Of a stretch of 64,000 nt of DNA, positions 40,085 through 51,022 are shown piece after piece. A program made the position numbers and the translations under genes. This stretch comes from Prorocentrum cordatum (lineage: Eukaryota; Sar; Dinophyceae; Prorocentrales; Prorocentraceae). The stretch covers positions 180,001 through 244,000 of the forward strand of contig CAUYUJ010001703.1 of NCBI GenBank assembly GCA_963575745.1. Reading direction: 5' to 3'. Within the stretch, counting starts at the first letter, position 1, and every line of letters begins with the position of its first letter. Under the pieces are notes generated by a model that made no database searches, was not told where the DNA came from, and worked only from the letters and a program-made list of their open reading frames with translations.

Positions 40085-41100
40085 GTTGCCTATGCCTTGC
40101 CACCATTCTCGCCACCTGTGTGTCCTCGGGCTGCCTATCCCAAGGGCCGTGCTAGAATCTCCAGCGCAGATGCGGGTGCCTGGATAATCCGTGGACGCGA
40201 CTACAGGATGATCATCCGACCGTTCGCTGAAGGAAGCCAGCAGTATGATAGCCAGGTCCTCTCCGTCCCGAGCCGCCTGTCCTGGGGCAGCGCGAAGTGG
40301 AACTGCGCCGTGCCTGGCACCGATAAGGTTGCCAGCAGTCTATCTGAACCGCCGACCACCCTGAGCGTTGGACGCCGTGGAAACACCAATGAAATCCGGA
40401 ACCGTCAACGAACGCGCAGCCGGAAAACCACCAACCAGGGAACACACTAGCAAACCGAAGCTGATTCTGGAACCTCCGAGAAGGGGAAACAAAATGAAGG
40501 GGAGGGAAAGAGACATCTGGCCATCATGTCTCCTTCCTCCACTCCAAACTGCCGAACGTACCTAGCAGCCCTGAGCACGTGACGTGCTGGAACACACCTC
40601 CCTTCTGAGCTGCGCACACCTGGGGCAGTCGTAGAACCGGTGCCAGAGCGTGCCGCGCGAGCCGCAGTGCGCGCGCTCGTCGGCGCGCGCCTTGGCATCT
40701 GCATGCAAGTGAGCCCGAGGCCGATGAGAGCTTCCCACCAAGCTCCTGACCGCCGCGGCTTGATGCTGAGACCAACTGTCTGAGGACTCATGACCTAGAA
40801 GCATTCTTACTGGCGCGCAATTGAAAGGCGAGATCCAGGCGGCCTGAAGACGAGCGAGGGTATTCATGTCCGACGCCCGCATGGCCAATGGCCTGACCAA
40901 CTCCGCAAAAAGGCTGTGGAGAAATCGCCGGGTTTGAAGTCCCCGAGCATGCGGTGCCTGAAAAAATCAGCAGAAGGCAAGGCGCATCCTACTCTGGCCA
41001 GCGACAAGACAGCCGATTGCGAACGATCTACCACTTGCGCGCAAGGCCTTTCCTTCTGCAAGAGACTCTGTACTTCCTGCAGGCAGGCCTGCAACGGTCC
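40085..41100 (-). pseudogene. Retroelement RT tail, zinc knuckle and RNase H, degenerate
   Basis: Minus-strand pieces in order: LARVGCALPSADFFRHRMLG (within 40864-41094). Then AHCGSRGTLWHRFYDCPRCA (40562-40900), a zf-RVT-like C...H...C knuckle whose first Cys pair is damaged. Then RNase H: FVDGSGFHWCFHGVQRSGW with the first Asp (40212-40445), PGQAARDGEDLAIILL with the second acidic pair and STDYPGTRICAG in a neighbouring frame. Frame changes occur near 40560 and 40330. This is the same general class as the plus-strand remnant at 23230-24312, but a different copy and orientation. No RT catalytic motif remains. Confidence 0.6.
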
Positions 41101-41259
41101 AAAACCAGGGATGCCCGACTCATCGCAAACAATCCGCCGACCCCTCGGGGTTCATCGACGTGTGAGATGCTTCCCCCTCCCCAAACCCCTCCCCCGGGAG
41201 CCCGATCAGGTCGATGTGGAGGGGGGGGGGTTCGGCTGGCCGGGCTGGCCAGGGGGGTA

Positions 41260-41870
41260 CTTTGCTTCAGAAATTCTGCCGGGGGCGGCATCGAGGCCCT
41301 CAAAACGAGCCACGAGGGCCCCAAGAGACCTCCAAGACGGTCCAAGAGGTCCCCGAGTCACCGAAACATCGTCCCAAGACGCCCAAGATGGCCTCCAGAC
41401 GGCCCAAGATGCCCCAAGAGGCTTCGAAGAGACCACCCAAGAGGGCCCACAGAAGCCAAAATCGCTGATTTTCTTTTCAAGGTTTTTGGCTTTCTAGCCT
41501 TGTTGGGCTTCCGACGCTAGAAGACGGCCCAAGAGGCCCCCAAGACCGCCCCAAGACGGCCCAAGATGCTCCCAAGGCCCCAATACGGCCCAAGAGGGCC
41601 CTAACACGGCCCAAGATGGCCTCCAGACAACCCAAGGAGGCTCCAAGATGGCCCCAAGTGGGGCCCAAGAAGGGGACCACGACCCGAAAATTCTAGCTTT
41701 CCGCCTCAAGAGGCCCCTGGGAGGTCCCAAGAGGCGGCCCTCAAGGAGCCCCAAGAGGGCCCCAAGAGACCCCCAAGAGGCCCAAAAGAGGCCACCCCCA
41801 GAGGCCTCCAACCTGCCCCGGGCAGGCCCCCGAGAGGCTTCTCACGAGATCCCAACGAACATGAAAGAGG
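41260..41870. repeat. CCAAGA repeat fragment
   Basis: CCAAGACGGCCCAAGAGG words flank an AT-richer core (about 41462-41520, TTTTTGGCTTTCTAGCC). The same family as 10986-12053. Confidence 0.8.
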
Positions 41871-42164
41871 CCTCTGAACCACAACCCAGGCACGATGGCG
41901 GGATGGGCCGAAGGCCACTAGATACAAATACAAGCATAAGTCACACAGCACCCAGAAGCAGCAACAGAGACTCTCCCCCAAGGGGTCGGCGGTGCGGCGT
42001 AAGCCAAACAATAACAACCAAAGGGTCTCTGGTGGCCCTTCTGGGGCGAAGCGTAGACGCAAGGCCACCGATGTGCCCAGGGGGACCCCTCTCTCCCCTC
42101 AAAGTGGCTGGCCTGAGGGCAGCGAGGAGGAGAAGGATGACTAGGAGGAGAGGAAGCAGAGGAG

Positions 42165-42393
42165 GAAGGAGCGGCGACGATAACGACAATGACGATGACA
42201 TGGCGACAGCGTCGACGAAGTCGACGACTGCGGCGACGACGCCAGCCCCCAACTCGACCCCTCCTGGAGAGCACTCTGCCCACAACTTCGATGCGGATCC
42301 AGCCGTGAGCACGAAGGAGCCCCCGCAGGTCCCCAACTACCCCCAAACCTGAAGTCTCCAACCCCGATCGATCGATCGATCCTCGAGACCCGA
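42165..42393. repeat. CCAGCCGTG dispersed repeat plus GATCGATC tail
   Basis: CCACAACTTCGATGCGGATC and CAGCCGTGAGCACGA match 22944-23065, including the downstream CCCCGATCGATC / CCCGATT ends. Confidence 0.65.
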
Positions 42394-42404
42394 TTGACCG
42401 ACAG

Positions 42405-42520
42405 CGAGTGTGACGGCGACGACGTCGACGACGGCGACGGCGGCGGCGACGACGACGGCGGCGGCGGCGACGACCGCGACGGCGGTGGCCATGACGTCGG
42501 CGACGGCAGCGAAAACAACG
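42405..42520. repeat. GAC/GGC triplet microsatellite
   Basis: GACGGCGACG and GGCGGCGACGAC triplets. Confidence 0.9.
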
Positions 42521-42769
42521 ACGTCGACAATATTGCGAGCTATTTATCTAACGCGCTGCTTTGACCTGTCGTTGTTGCCGCCTTTCCCTTGTAACAACAC
42601 GCTGCAGGTCTATGGACCTGCCGCCCTCTTGAAGGGCTTCCTTTCACACCAGATTCTGGCAGAACCGTGCAGCAATGCACTGCGTGCGCCCACACCGCCG
42701 CCACGGTCGTCATGCGATCCAACGCGCCCGCGGGAAACTCATCAATTTGAGTGAATTGCGGTGGGGTCT

Positions 42770-43290
42770 CGGAGGGAGAGTGCGTTTCCGAAATTTGGGG
42801 CGCTCCAGGGCGTCTCAGAGTAAACTGAGCGGCCGGGAGCCGTTGTCATCGCAACTTGGCTCTCACATCATGCAGAAATTACACGGACATCTGTGGCGAG
42901 AGCGCCACTCCTGAGCGGGAGGAGGTTTATGACAAAGGCGCACGTGAGCAAACTACGAGGAAGCATCGAGCCGGAGCCACTGTTGTCGTAGCCGCGCCTC
43001 CACCAAATTGAATGAACGACGAAACAGTACTGGGCCAGAGCGCCTTTCCCGGGTTAGGATATCTCTCTGGCCAGGGCGTCTCGAAGTAAACCATGATGAT
43101 GCACCGAGCGGGAGCCATGGTCGCCATAGGTGGGCCTTCACGAACTTTGACAAAATTGCGAAGGGGTATCTAGTTAGTGCGCCGCGCGTTCCTAAATTTT
43201 GGGGCCTCTCTGAAAAGGCCGTCTCGGAGGAAGGAGTGAGGCCTTGTCGAACGGGATCGTTGTCGTCGTAGTTGGGGCGCCACCGACCAG
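42770..43290. repeat. Degenerate tandem repeat (~140 bp unit, about four copies)
   Basis: GGGCGTCTCAGAGTAAACTG (42807), GTCTCGAAGTAAAC (43077) and diverged versions near 42947 and 43219 are each followed by CGGGAGCC-type and TTGTCGTCGTAG-like segments. Confidence 0.6.
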
Positions 43291-44280
43291 GTTTCGAAAG
43301 CAAGCCCGCACTCGAGCGGGAGCGGCGCTTTCAGAGAAGATGCAGGCGCCATGGAATCCAGAGGAGAACATCCCACCGAAAACCTCAATGAACCCCAAAG
43401 AAACTCAAACAAATTACGGAATCAACTCCCCCATAGAACCTTCCGCAAAAACCTCGCCAACGACAGATAATCTAGAACGACGACGGAACGGAAATGCTCA
43501 CACCCCATTCCATGGCTCCTGGCCAGTTCCCTGGGGCGCGCCTGGCTATGACGACGAGAACTTCCAAAAAACGGCCCGAAAGGACCCCCAACCTGTCGAA
43601 ACGACAACGGCTCAAGGACCCCCCGACGCCGTGATTGTTCCACAGCGCAGACCCCTGGAGGTATCGACCCCTTCCACGGGGCCGGCGGTTCGTCCTGGGT
43701 CGACCCTGGACGGCCCAGGGAGCCGGGGGCCGAGCAGTGGTTACGACGCGAAGGGGTCTGGGCCTGGGGGGGGAAGCATCGGGCCCCAGACCTCCCCTGG
43801 GGCGCGCTCTGACCCACGTCTGGAGGCGACTCCAGCCGTGGCGACGAGAAGCCCCCGCCAGAGGCCCAAACATCACAACAAAAACTACAGCTTTTCCGCG
43901 ACGCGAAGGGGGATGGGGCGACACCGGCGGCAACATCGACGATGAAACCGCGAAGCCCCTCAAGGGAGGCCGCGCGCCGCGCAGGGGCCTTCCGGCCGGC
44001 AAGCCCCGCGCCAGGCTTGCGCCCGCGGCGGAGAGCAGGCCTGCTCGGGGCGGGCACGGCCCGGGGGGGGGGCAGGGGCGAGGGTGGGCGAAGAGATGGG
44101 AAGTCAAGGAAGGAAAGGGGGGGGATCACCGGCCTCGAGTTTGTCCCAGTTCCTAGGATTGACAAGCCGGAAGGCGATGACGATCTCAGGGACGCGCTCT
44201 CAGAAGCTGAGGGATCCCCTCAATCGGCATCAACACAAGGCGATGCCAATCATAGGGATGGGGATCTGCTTCAGGCTGGC
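43291..44280. other. No recognised gene
   Basis: Long open frames on both strands, no domain. 43780-43870 carries another CCAGCCGTGGCGACGAGAAG repeat fragment. Confidence 0.35.
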
Positions 44281-44289
44281 AAGGGAAGG

Positions 44290-44620
44290 AAGGAGCCCCC
44301 CTCCACTTCACTTCTCGTCGCCCTTCGAGCACAGCTGGGTCCAAGTGATCGGAGGCGCCTCCGGAGGGGGTTAAAGGAGGGAGTCCCCCATCCACTCCTC
44401 GTCGCCCCTGAAGAGCTGGCTCCAAGTGATCGGAGGCGCCTCCGTAGAAAGGAGGGAGTCCCCCATCCACTCCTCGTCGTCCCTGGAGCGAAGCTGGTTC
44501 CGAATGATCGGAGGCGCCTGCGGAAGAACGGGGGGGTGAGGGAGTCCCCCCTCTACTCCTCGTCGTCCTTGAAACGAAGCTGGGTCCAAGTGATCGAGGC
44601 CAAGGGAAAGGAGGGAGCCC
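44290..44620. repeat. Tandem repeat (~80 bp unit, four copies)
   Basis: CAAGTGATCGGAGGCGCCTC at about 44340 and 44422, with variants near 44503 and 44587, separated by GGAGGGAGTCCCCCATCCAC and TCCTCGTCG segments. Confidence 0.85.
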
Positions 44621-44739
44621 CCACTCCATTGCGTCGTGGCCAAGCAGCGCGGATGCGGCCAGGAGCGACCAGGCTTGCCACCGGAAAGTGTGTCCCGAGC
44701 GCCGAAAACGCAAGGCGAGCGGGCGGGACATTACATAAA

Positions 44740-45545
44740 ACCTGTCGTCGTCGGCGTCCTCGTCGTCGTCCACGTAGCAGTCGTCGACGCCATCGTCGTG
44801 ATGCTCGTTAGCGCGTGCTGGCCCCCTGTCGCAATCGTCGTCGACGTCGCGTGCGCTTGCTGGCATCCCTCGTCGGCGTCGTCGTCGTTGCCGCCGCCGC
44901 CGTCGTCGTCGTCGCTGGCCCTCGGGATTCTGGCAAGAGCAGGCAGGGAGGGGGGATCCTCCAATTCTCGGGGGGGCCCCCTCCAGGGAGGCTCAGAGAC
45001 CAGAACCACTTTAGGATCCCCCCCTTCGGTCGAACACGGGGGGGGGACCCTTCAAGCGACCACAGGAAGAGTTCGCTCCGACCTGTGATGGCCCCGGCCC
45101 GAGGCCCGGCGGAGCTGTCCAGCCTGAAAAAATCAAGACGCTTGATGATTGCGCGCCGGCCGATAAGACCAAAAAACAGGGCGGTGGGCGGGGAGAGGGG
45201 CAGGCGGGAGGCCTGCGGCGGGCTCCAGCAAGTCGACACGCTCGCAGTGCCGCGACAGCACCTCCGCGGCCACCCGCCCGACGCCTGGCGCGGCAGGGTG
45301 GGGGTCAACAGCCTCAATCGGCGAGGCGGAAGATTTTCGCTTTTCTTGTGGCAAGGGCTCACAACGCACATTGTCGATCAGATCGTCGTCGTCGTCGTCG
45401 TCGTGGTCGTCGCTGGTTCGTAGTCGATCGTCGCGGTCGCCGCTGTCGTCGGCGTGGTCGTCGCCGCCGTCGTCGTCGTCGTCGTCGTCGTCGCTGGCCC
45501 GTAGTCGGTCGTAGCTGTCGTCGCTGTCGTCGTCCGTCGTCATCT
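44740..45545. repeat. GTC-rich region with a G-run spacer
   Basis: Two GTC/GTCGTC blocks (44740-44935 and 45375-45545) are separated by unassigned GC-rich sequence. Open frames are compositional. Confidence 0.75.
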
Positions 45546-47089
45546 CAGTCGGTCGGTCGGGCATCGTCGGTCGTCGGTGCGCCGCCAAAGCGCCCGACGC
45601 CAGGCGCCCCGCCGAAGCGACAGAGCCGCCAGGAGCACGGCAGCCCGGCGCGGTGAGGGCGTCGCGCTTCGGCGGCGGCGTTCACTGCCTGCGCACCGCG
45701 GGAATGGAGCAGAATCGCTTATATTGCACAAAGAATGCTCGAGTGGTGTATGCTTGACTGATCCACTCCATTCTTGTCAAAGAGCCAGGGCTATACAAAA
45801 TGACTTACAAACGTATCGGCTCCGCCAGGAAGGAGGACAAGAGGGAGAGGAGGGGAAGAGAGAGAGAGAGAGAGAGGAAGAGAGGTTTAATAAATATACT
45901 GCGCCTCACATCTGCTCCCGGACAGAAATCCAGCCCGCTGGTAAGATACAACATTCTAGACAGACGGATCTATAGTTCCGGGAAGCACCAGACAATAGAG
46001 CAGAATTGTGGGCGGCACAAAGTCGGTGATCACGCGTCACAACTTTCTGCGGCAACTCACGGGAGCCTCCCATACCATCTTTTTGGCTCTTATAAATCGA
46101 TGCTGCTCGACTCCAAGTGGACGTTCAATCGACGCTCATCGACACTAGTCGACGCGAAATCGGCGCTATCGCGCCGAATACCAGGCGCAAATCGACGCCA
46201 ATGCACTCTGAAGACGGAACTGTGAGCCCGCCCCGGGAATGCTTCTGCTGGCGGCGCCGGGCCCGCGAAAGCTGCCCCCAGAGACCGGAGCCGACAAAGT
46301 ACGTCCGCCCTGACGTGTCGCCGCGCCAACAGCACGGCAAACCCACGGCCAACCCATGGTTAGCCCTGCGCCCGAGGCGGCGCTTGCCCTGGTGGCCGCG
46401 GCGTCCTCCCCAAGACGCAAGACCGCGCGTCGGAACAAATGGCACGGCGATTTCACGACAAAGGCGACAAACCCGATGGGTCTGTAGAACCCCTGCAATA
46501 CTTGGAAGCTCATTATCTCTTCGGCGACCTAATTGACGAACTGGGGTCCCACCAACAGTAGAAGAATAAATGATGTATCCACGGCACCCGCCGCGCAACG
46601 ACGGCAACGACGACTACGACTACGATTACGACTACGCCCACGATGCGACTACGGAGGGGGAGGGGCGGAGCTGATTCACCGCAGAGAGAAACAAGGGGGG
46701 GGGTCCTCAAAACTAGAAACCTCCCGAGGTTAGACGCCCCTGGTCAAGCCCGACGCCGTGGGGTTCTCCACGGGTGCGCCCCATCCAGCATAGGCCACGG
46801 GAAGCCAAGCGTGGCGACGGGCCCCCGAGAGTCCAACGTCCTCGAGACCCGGTCCCCACGCCTCGCATGGCACGAGGGCCATGCCAAAGCTGTGCGCCCA
46901 CCTCGGAGGCGTGCGCCCGACATGCTCGGGGAGACGCGAAACTCATGCTCGGGGGACCCGGGCTGGCCTGACAGGGCGAATCATCAAACTCATCGAAACT
47001 TGACGCGAGCGCCCGCTGCAAACATCCCACGCAAAGTGGACCCTCAAAATCCAGGACGCGCTCGCCAAAAAGCGTTGGGCGCCGCGTAA
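45546..47089. other. No recognised gene
   Basis: Includes a less GC-rich portion (45710-46240) with a GA run at 45859-45880 and a short GACTAC run at 46607-46640. No coding or RNA feature can be supported. Confidence 0.4.
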
Positions 47090-47223
47090 TGGGGGGGTCA
47101 TAAATGGGGGGGTGGCGAGGGTGGTTCGAAAAGGGACCCAAACGGTACCTAAACGAGCCCCCTGGGGCTCTGGAGGGGCCCGAAAGGGGACCGTTTCTGA
47201 CCCCTCCGTTTATGACCCCCCCA
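47090..47223. mobile_element. Small inverted-repeat element
   Basis: TGGGGGGGTCATAAA (47090-47104) and its exact reverse complement TTTATGACCCCCCCA (47209-47223) bound 134 bp. MITE-like. The second CATAAATGGGGGGG overlaps the left end. Confidence 0.6.
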
Positions 47224-47402
47224 TTGAGCCACGCCCAAAAGCGTCGGCAAACCCGCGTGCCGGCGTTCTCGAGTCTTGCGCTTCCCCGAGGTGCTGCTTC
47301 CCGACCTGTGCGGCCCTAGAGGGCGCCCGCCACGAAGCGTGCACTGTGGGATTTCTCGGCGCGCGCCTCGATCCTCCGGGGTGGCCGCGCACGTGGTATT
47401 CG

Positions 47403-47672
47403 TAATGCGGGATGACGATTAATTAAAAAATGGGAGAGAACAATTAAAGAAATGGTTTTCTGCTATTTCTGCACAATTTTCTGACGTCGTCGATCTATGC
47501 ACGCACCCTGGGCCCAGGAGTAATGCGGGATGACGATTAATAGAAACAATGAGAGAGAACGATTATCAAAAATAGTTTTCTGCTCTCCTGCACAATTTTC
47601 TGACTGGAGGAGAACGATCAAAAAAATAGTTGTCCAGCCCGCGGCTGGTTTTTCTAATCGTCATCCCGGGCG
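47403..47672. mobile_element. AT-rich MITE-like element with internal duplication
   Basis: CGGGATGACGATTA at 47408-47421 is repeated directly at 47526-47539 and inverted at 47655-47668. The first ~90 bp after each direct copy (GAGAGAAC, GGTTTTCTGCT, CTGCACAATTTTCTGAC) are duplicated. Confidence 0.75.
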
Positions 47673-48277
47673 TCGCCGCGTGAACACGACCCCCGGTCAT
47701 TTACTGATCGTCATCCTCCATTATGACTTGCCATCGCTCCGACGTCCATTCCACCTCCATGTTTCGCTTTCATGCGTGTTCCCTCGTTGCTCGATGATCC
47801 AGGATGCTCTTCGAGGGTCGTCGCCGAAGAAAAATGCGCACGTCCGAAAGATGCCAAGATGACTGGGTTGCGCCGATCGTACATCGGCCCTCGAGATTAG
47901 GGCCTGGGGGTCGTCGCGTGTTTCTTGCGTGGTCCACTGGTCGGGCGTGGCGGGCGGTCCTCGTGAGGAGTCGCCGCCAGGCGGCGCGTTTCGAGGGCAA
48001 CTCGCAAAAGTGTTGGTCGTCCCCATAGCTCGCAAGCGGACGCAACGCATCTCCCTCGCATGGCGCTACTGGGCGCTGTTGGTCGCTCTGGGGCGCCATC
48101 TGAGCGCTATTCGGCGCTACTGGGCGCTATTGGCCGGTATTGGGCGCTAATTGCCGATACGCATGCCATTCAACCATTCCAAACGAGCGGTCACTTCCCT
48201 GATGTACTATCCAAGCGTGACGTCTGTGCTCCGCTTCGATCACGTGGACGCTGTGCGGCACTCCGGCCACACCCTGA
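47673..48277. other. No gene; short repeat motifs
   Basis: ATGATCCAGGATGCTCTTCG (47794) resembles ATGATCCAGGATGTTCCTCG (39814). At 48060-48160 a GGCGCTATTGGCGCTACTGG-type short tandem run is present. Confidence 0.45.
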
Positions 48278-48460
48278 TCATGGGATACATTTGCTTCGGT
48301 CGCGACCGACAAGAAAATTCGTTACCGATTTTGCTTCACATTTTGGTATCGGTCGCGGCAGGTTCGATAAATCTGTCGCGACCGATCGGTCGCGACCGAT
48401 CTGGAGTGCCGATTGGTCGCTACCGACCCATCGCGACCCACAAAACCTTCTATCCCATGA
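48278..48460. mobile_element. GGTCGCGACC foldback element, copy 3
   Basis: Perfect 10 bp terminal inverted repeats TCATGGGATA (48278-48287) and TATCCCATGA (48451-48460). The interior contains CGATCGGTCGCGACCGATC and several related palindromes. Confidence 0.85.
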
Positions 48461-48481
48461 TGTGGTTTCCCTGTTTTTTTC

Positions 48482-48580
48482 GGCTGGCTGGCCCGCCTGG
48501 CGCGGGAGATGACGTGGCTGGTCGGCCGCTGCGCGTCCGCTGGGCCGCAGCCCCGCGAGGCTGGGCGCGCTGCGAATCGC
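48482..48580. repeat. Dispersed repeat, inverted relative to 38364-38462
   Basis: GGCTGGCTGGCCCGCC, GCGGGAGATGACGTGG and GCAGCCCCGCGAGGCTGGG are complementary to the 38.4 kb copy and again adjacent to a foldback element. Confidence 0.75.
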
Positions 48581-48858
48581 GACCGAGAAAGACGGGCACA
48601 TCTGGTGCTCTGGGCTCCGGTGGCCGTCCTGCGGCACCCCGGCCACGCGGAGGGGCTCTGCAGCTGCGCAGGGCCCCCCCCGCCGCCCTCCATGGGGGGG
48701 CCAGCTGCGCGCAGCCCCGCCTCTGGGAGGAGCGGCACCCGAGGCCTCCCGCGGCTGTCCGGATGCGCCCAGAGAGGGGGCCAGGACGAGGGAGGGGGAG
48801 GGCTGCGGCTCCTGGCCCGAAGCACGCGAGCGGACGGGTGGGGGCCACCCAGATCATC

Positions 48859-49042
48859 GGATACCAGATTTGCGCGGTCGCGATCGATAGCGGCCGATCG
48901 GCACTCCAAATCGGTCGCGGCTAATCTCGATCGATCGGTCGCGGCCGATGTAGCAGCAAGAAAATCGCGCACCACACCAGAATGTGAAGCAAAATCGGTA
49001 GCGACCGGTCTCGTCGATCGCGGCCGAACAAGTCTAGTATCC
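48859..49042. mobile_element. GGTCGCGACC foldback element, copy 4
   Basis: Ends GGATACCAG (48859) and CTAGTATCC (49034-49042), imperfect inverted repeats. Interior words CGATCGGTCGCGGCCGATG, GAATGTGAAGCAAAATCGG. Confidence 0.75.
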
Positions 49043-49196
49043 AATGGGGGGGGGCGCCAGGAAGAGGGGGGGCCGCGCATCCTGGCCGCGCATTTTGGGT
49101 AGGTGGCCCAGAAGCATGCTGAAAGAAGGAGAGCGGGGCCTGCAATGTGGGAGATGCACGCCTCTAGTCCTCACCCCCCTCTCGGAGGCCTCAGGA

Positions 49197-49312
49197 GCAA
49201 GAGGAGGAGGAGGAGGAGGAGGAGGAGGAGGAAGAGGAAGAGGAGGAGGAGGAGGAAGAGGAGGAGGAAGAGAAGGAGAAAGAGGAGGAGGAAGAGGAGG
49301 GGGAAAGGGCCA
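49197..49312. repeat. (GAG)n microsatellite
   Basis: GGA/AGA triplets immediately before the satellite block. Confidence 0.95.
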
Positions 49313-49319
49313 GCATGAG

Positions 49320-49722
49320 CTGGTTTCGCCGGCGCTTGTTTCGCCCCCGCGCTGGTTTCGTCGACGTCTGGCTTCGCCGACGCTGGTTTCGCCCCGCTGG
49401 CTTCGCAGACGGCTGGTTTCGCCAGCGCTGGTTTCGCCGACGGCTGGTTTCGCCGGCGCTGGTTTCGGCGGCGCTGGTTTCGCCCCGCTGGCTTCGCAGA
49501 CGGCTGGTTTCGCTGGCGCTGGTTTCGCCCCCGCGCTGGTTTCGTCGACGTCTGGTTTCGTCGACGCTGGTTTCGCCCCGCTTGTTTCGCCGACGAGTGG
49601 TTTCGCCAGCGCTGGTTTCGCCGACGGCTGGTTTCGCTGGCGCTGGTTTCGGCGGCGCTGGTTTCGCCGGCGGTTGGTTTTGCTGGCGCTGGTTTCGCCG
49701 GCGCTGGTTTCGCCGAAGCCGT
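49320..49722. repeat. CTGGTTTCGCC minisatellite
   Basis: Repeats of GCTGGTTTCGCC with GGC, GACGG and CCCGCTGGCTTCGCAGACGG variants. Longer blocks (for example CGCGCTGGTTTCGTCGACGT at about 49350 and 49534) are themselves repeated. Confidence 0.95.
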
Positions 49723-51022
49723 CGTCGACGCGGGCGGGCGGACCCTAGCGGGCGGGTCGGGTCGGGTCGGGCGGGCGAACCCTGACGGGCGGGTCGGGTC
49801 GGGTGGGCGGGACATTCAAGTGGGGGGCACGCTCGACCGAGAACGCGCGAACCCTAACAGGCGGATCGGGTCGGGCGGGCGAACCTTGGCGGGCGGGTAG
49901 GGCCTGGTCGGGCGGGCGGACCCTGACGGGCGGGTCGGGTCGGGCGGGCGGGACATCAAAGTGTGGGGCACGCTCGATCGAGCACGGGCGAACCCTAATA
50001 TGCGGGTCGGGTCGGGTGGGCGAACCCTGGCAGGCGGAACGGGTCGGGTCGGGTCGGGCGGGCGGACCCTAACGGGCGGGACGTGCCGGGCTGTCGGGAC
50101 ATTGAAGTGTGGGGCGCCCTCGATCGAGCACGCGCGAGCCCTAACGGGCGGGTCGGGTCGGGCGGGCGGACCCTGGCGGGCGGACCCTGACGGGCAGGTC
50201 GCGCCGGGCGGTCGGGACATTAAAGTGTGGGGTGCGCTCGACCGAGCACGCCCGAACCTCAAAGGGCGGGTCGGGTCGGTTGGGCAGACCTTAGCGGGCG
50301 GGTCGGGTTGGGCGGGCGGGCGGACCTGACGGGCGTGTCGGGTCGGGCGGGCGGTCGGGACATTAAAGCGTGGGGCACGCTCGATCAAGCACGGGCGAAC
50401 CCTGACAGGCGGGTCGGGTCGGGGGCGGGCGGACCTTAGCGGGCGGGTCGGGTCGGGCGGGCGGACCCTAACGGCGGGTCGGGTCGGGCGGGCGGGACAT
50501 TAAAGTGTGGGGCGCGTCGACCGAGCACACGCGAACCCTGACGGGCGGGTCGGGTCGGGTGGGCGGACCTTAGCGGGCGGCTTGGGTCGGGTCGGGCGGG
50601 CGGGGCCTCATGGGGGGGTCGGGTCGGGCGGGCGGACCCTAGCAGGCGGGTCGGTTCGGACGGGCGGGCGGACCCTGACGGGCGGGTCGGGTCGGGCGGG
50701 CGGGGCATTAAAACGTGGGGCGCGCTCGACCGAGCACGCGCGAACCCTGGCGGGCGGGTCGGGTCGGGCGGGCGAACTTTGGCGGGCGCGTAGGGCCTGG
50801 TCGGGCGGGCGGACCCTGACGGGCGGGTCGGGTCGGGCGGGCGGGACATCAAAGTGTGGGGCACGCTCGATCGAGCACGGGCGGACCCTAACGGGCAGGT
50901 CGGGTAGGGCGGGCGGGTCATGAAAGTGTGGGGCACGCTCGGCCGAGCACGCGCGAATCCTGACGGGCGGCTCGGGTCGGGCGGGCGGACCCTGGCAGGC
51001 GGGCCGGGTCGGGCAGTTTCGC
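49723..51022. repeat. GGGTCGGGTCGGGCGGGCGG satellite with higher-order period
   Basis: Short words GGGCGGGTCGGGTCGGGC and GGCGGACCCTNACGG are organised into ~120-200 bp higher-order units, each marked once by GACATNAAAGTGTGGGGC and a CTCGATCGAGCACG segment (about 49810, 49950, 50097, 50215, 50358, 50496, 50706, 50847 and 50919). Confidence 0.95.

Noticed and set aside
49723-51022. Telomere-like array
   Set aside because: GGGTCGGGTCGGGC words differ from the TTTAGGG-type repeat expected for this lineage, and the array is internal with a higher-order marker.
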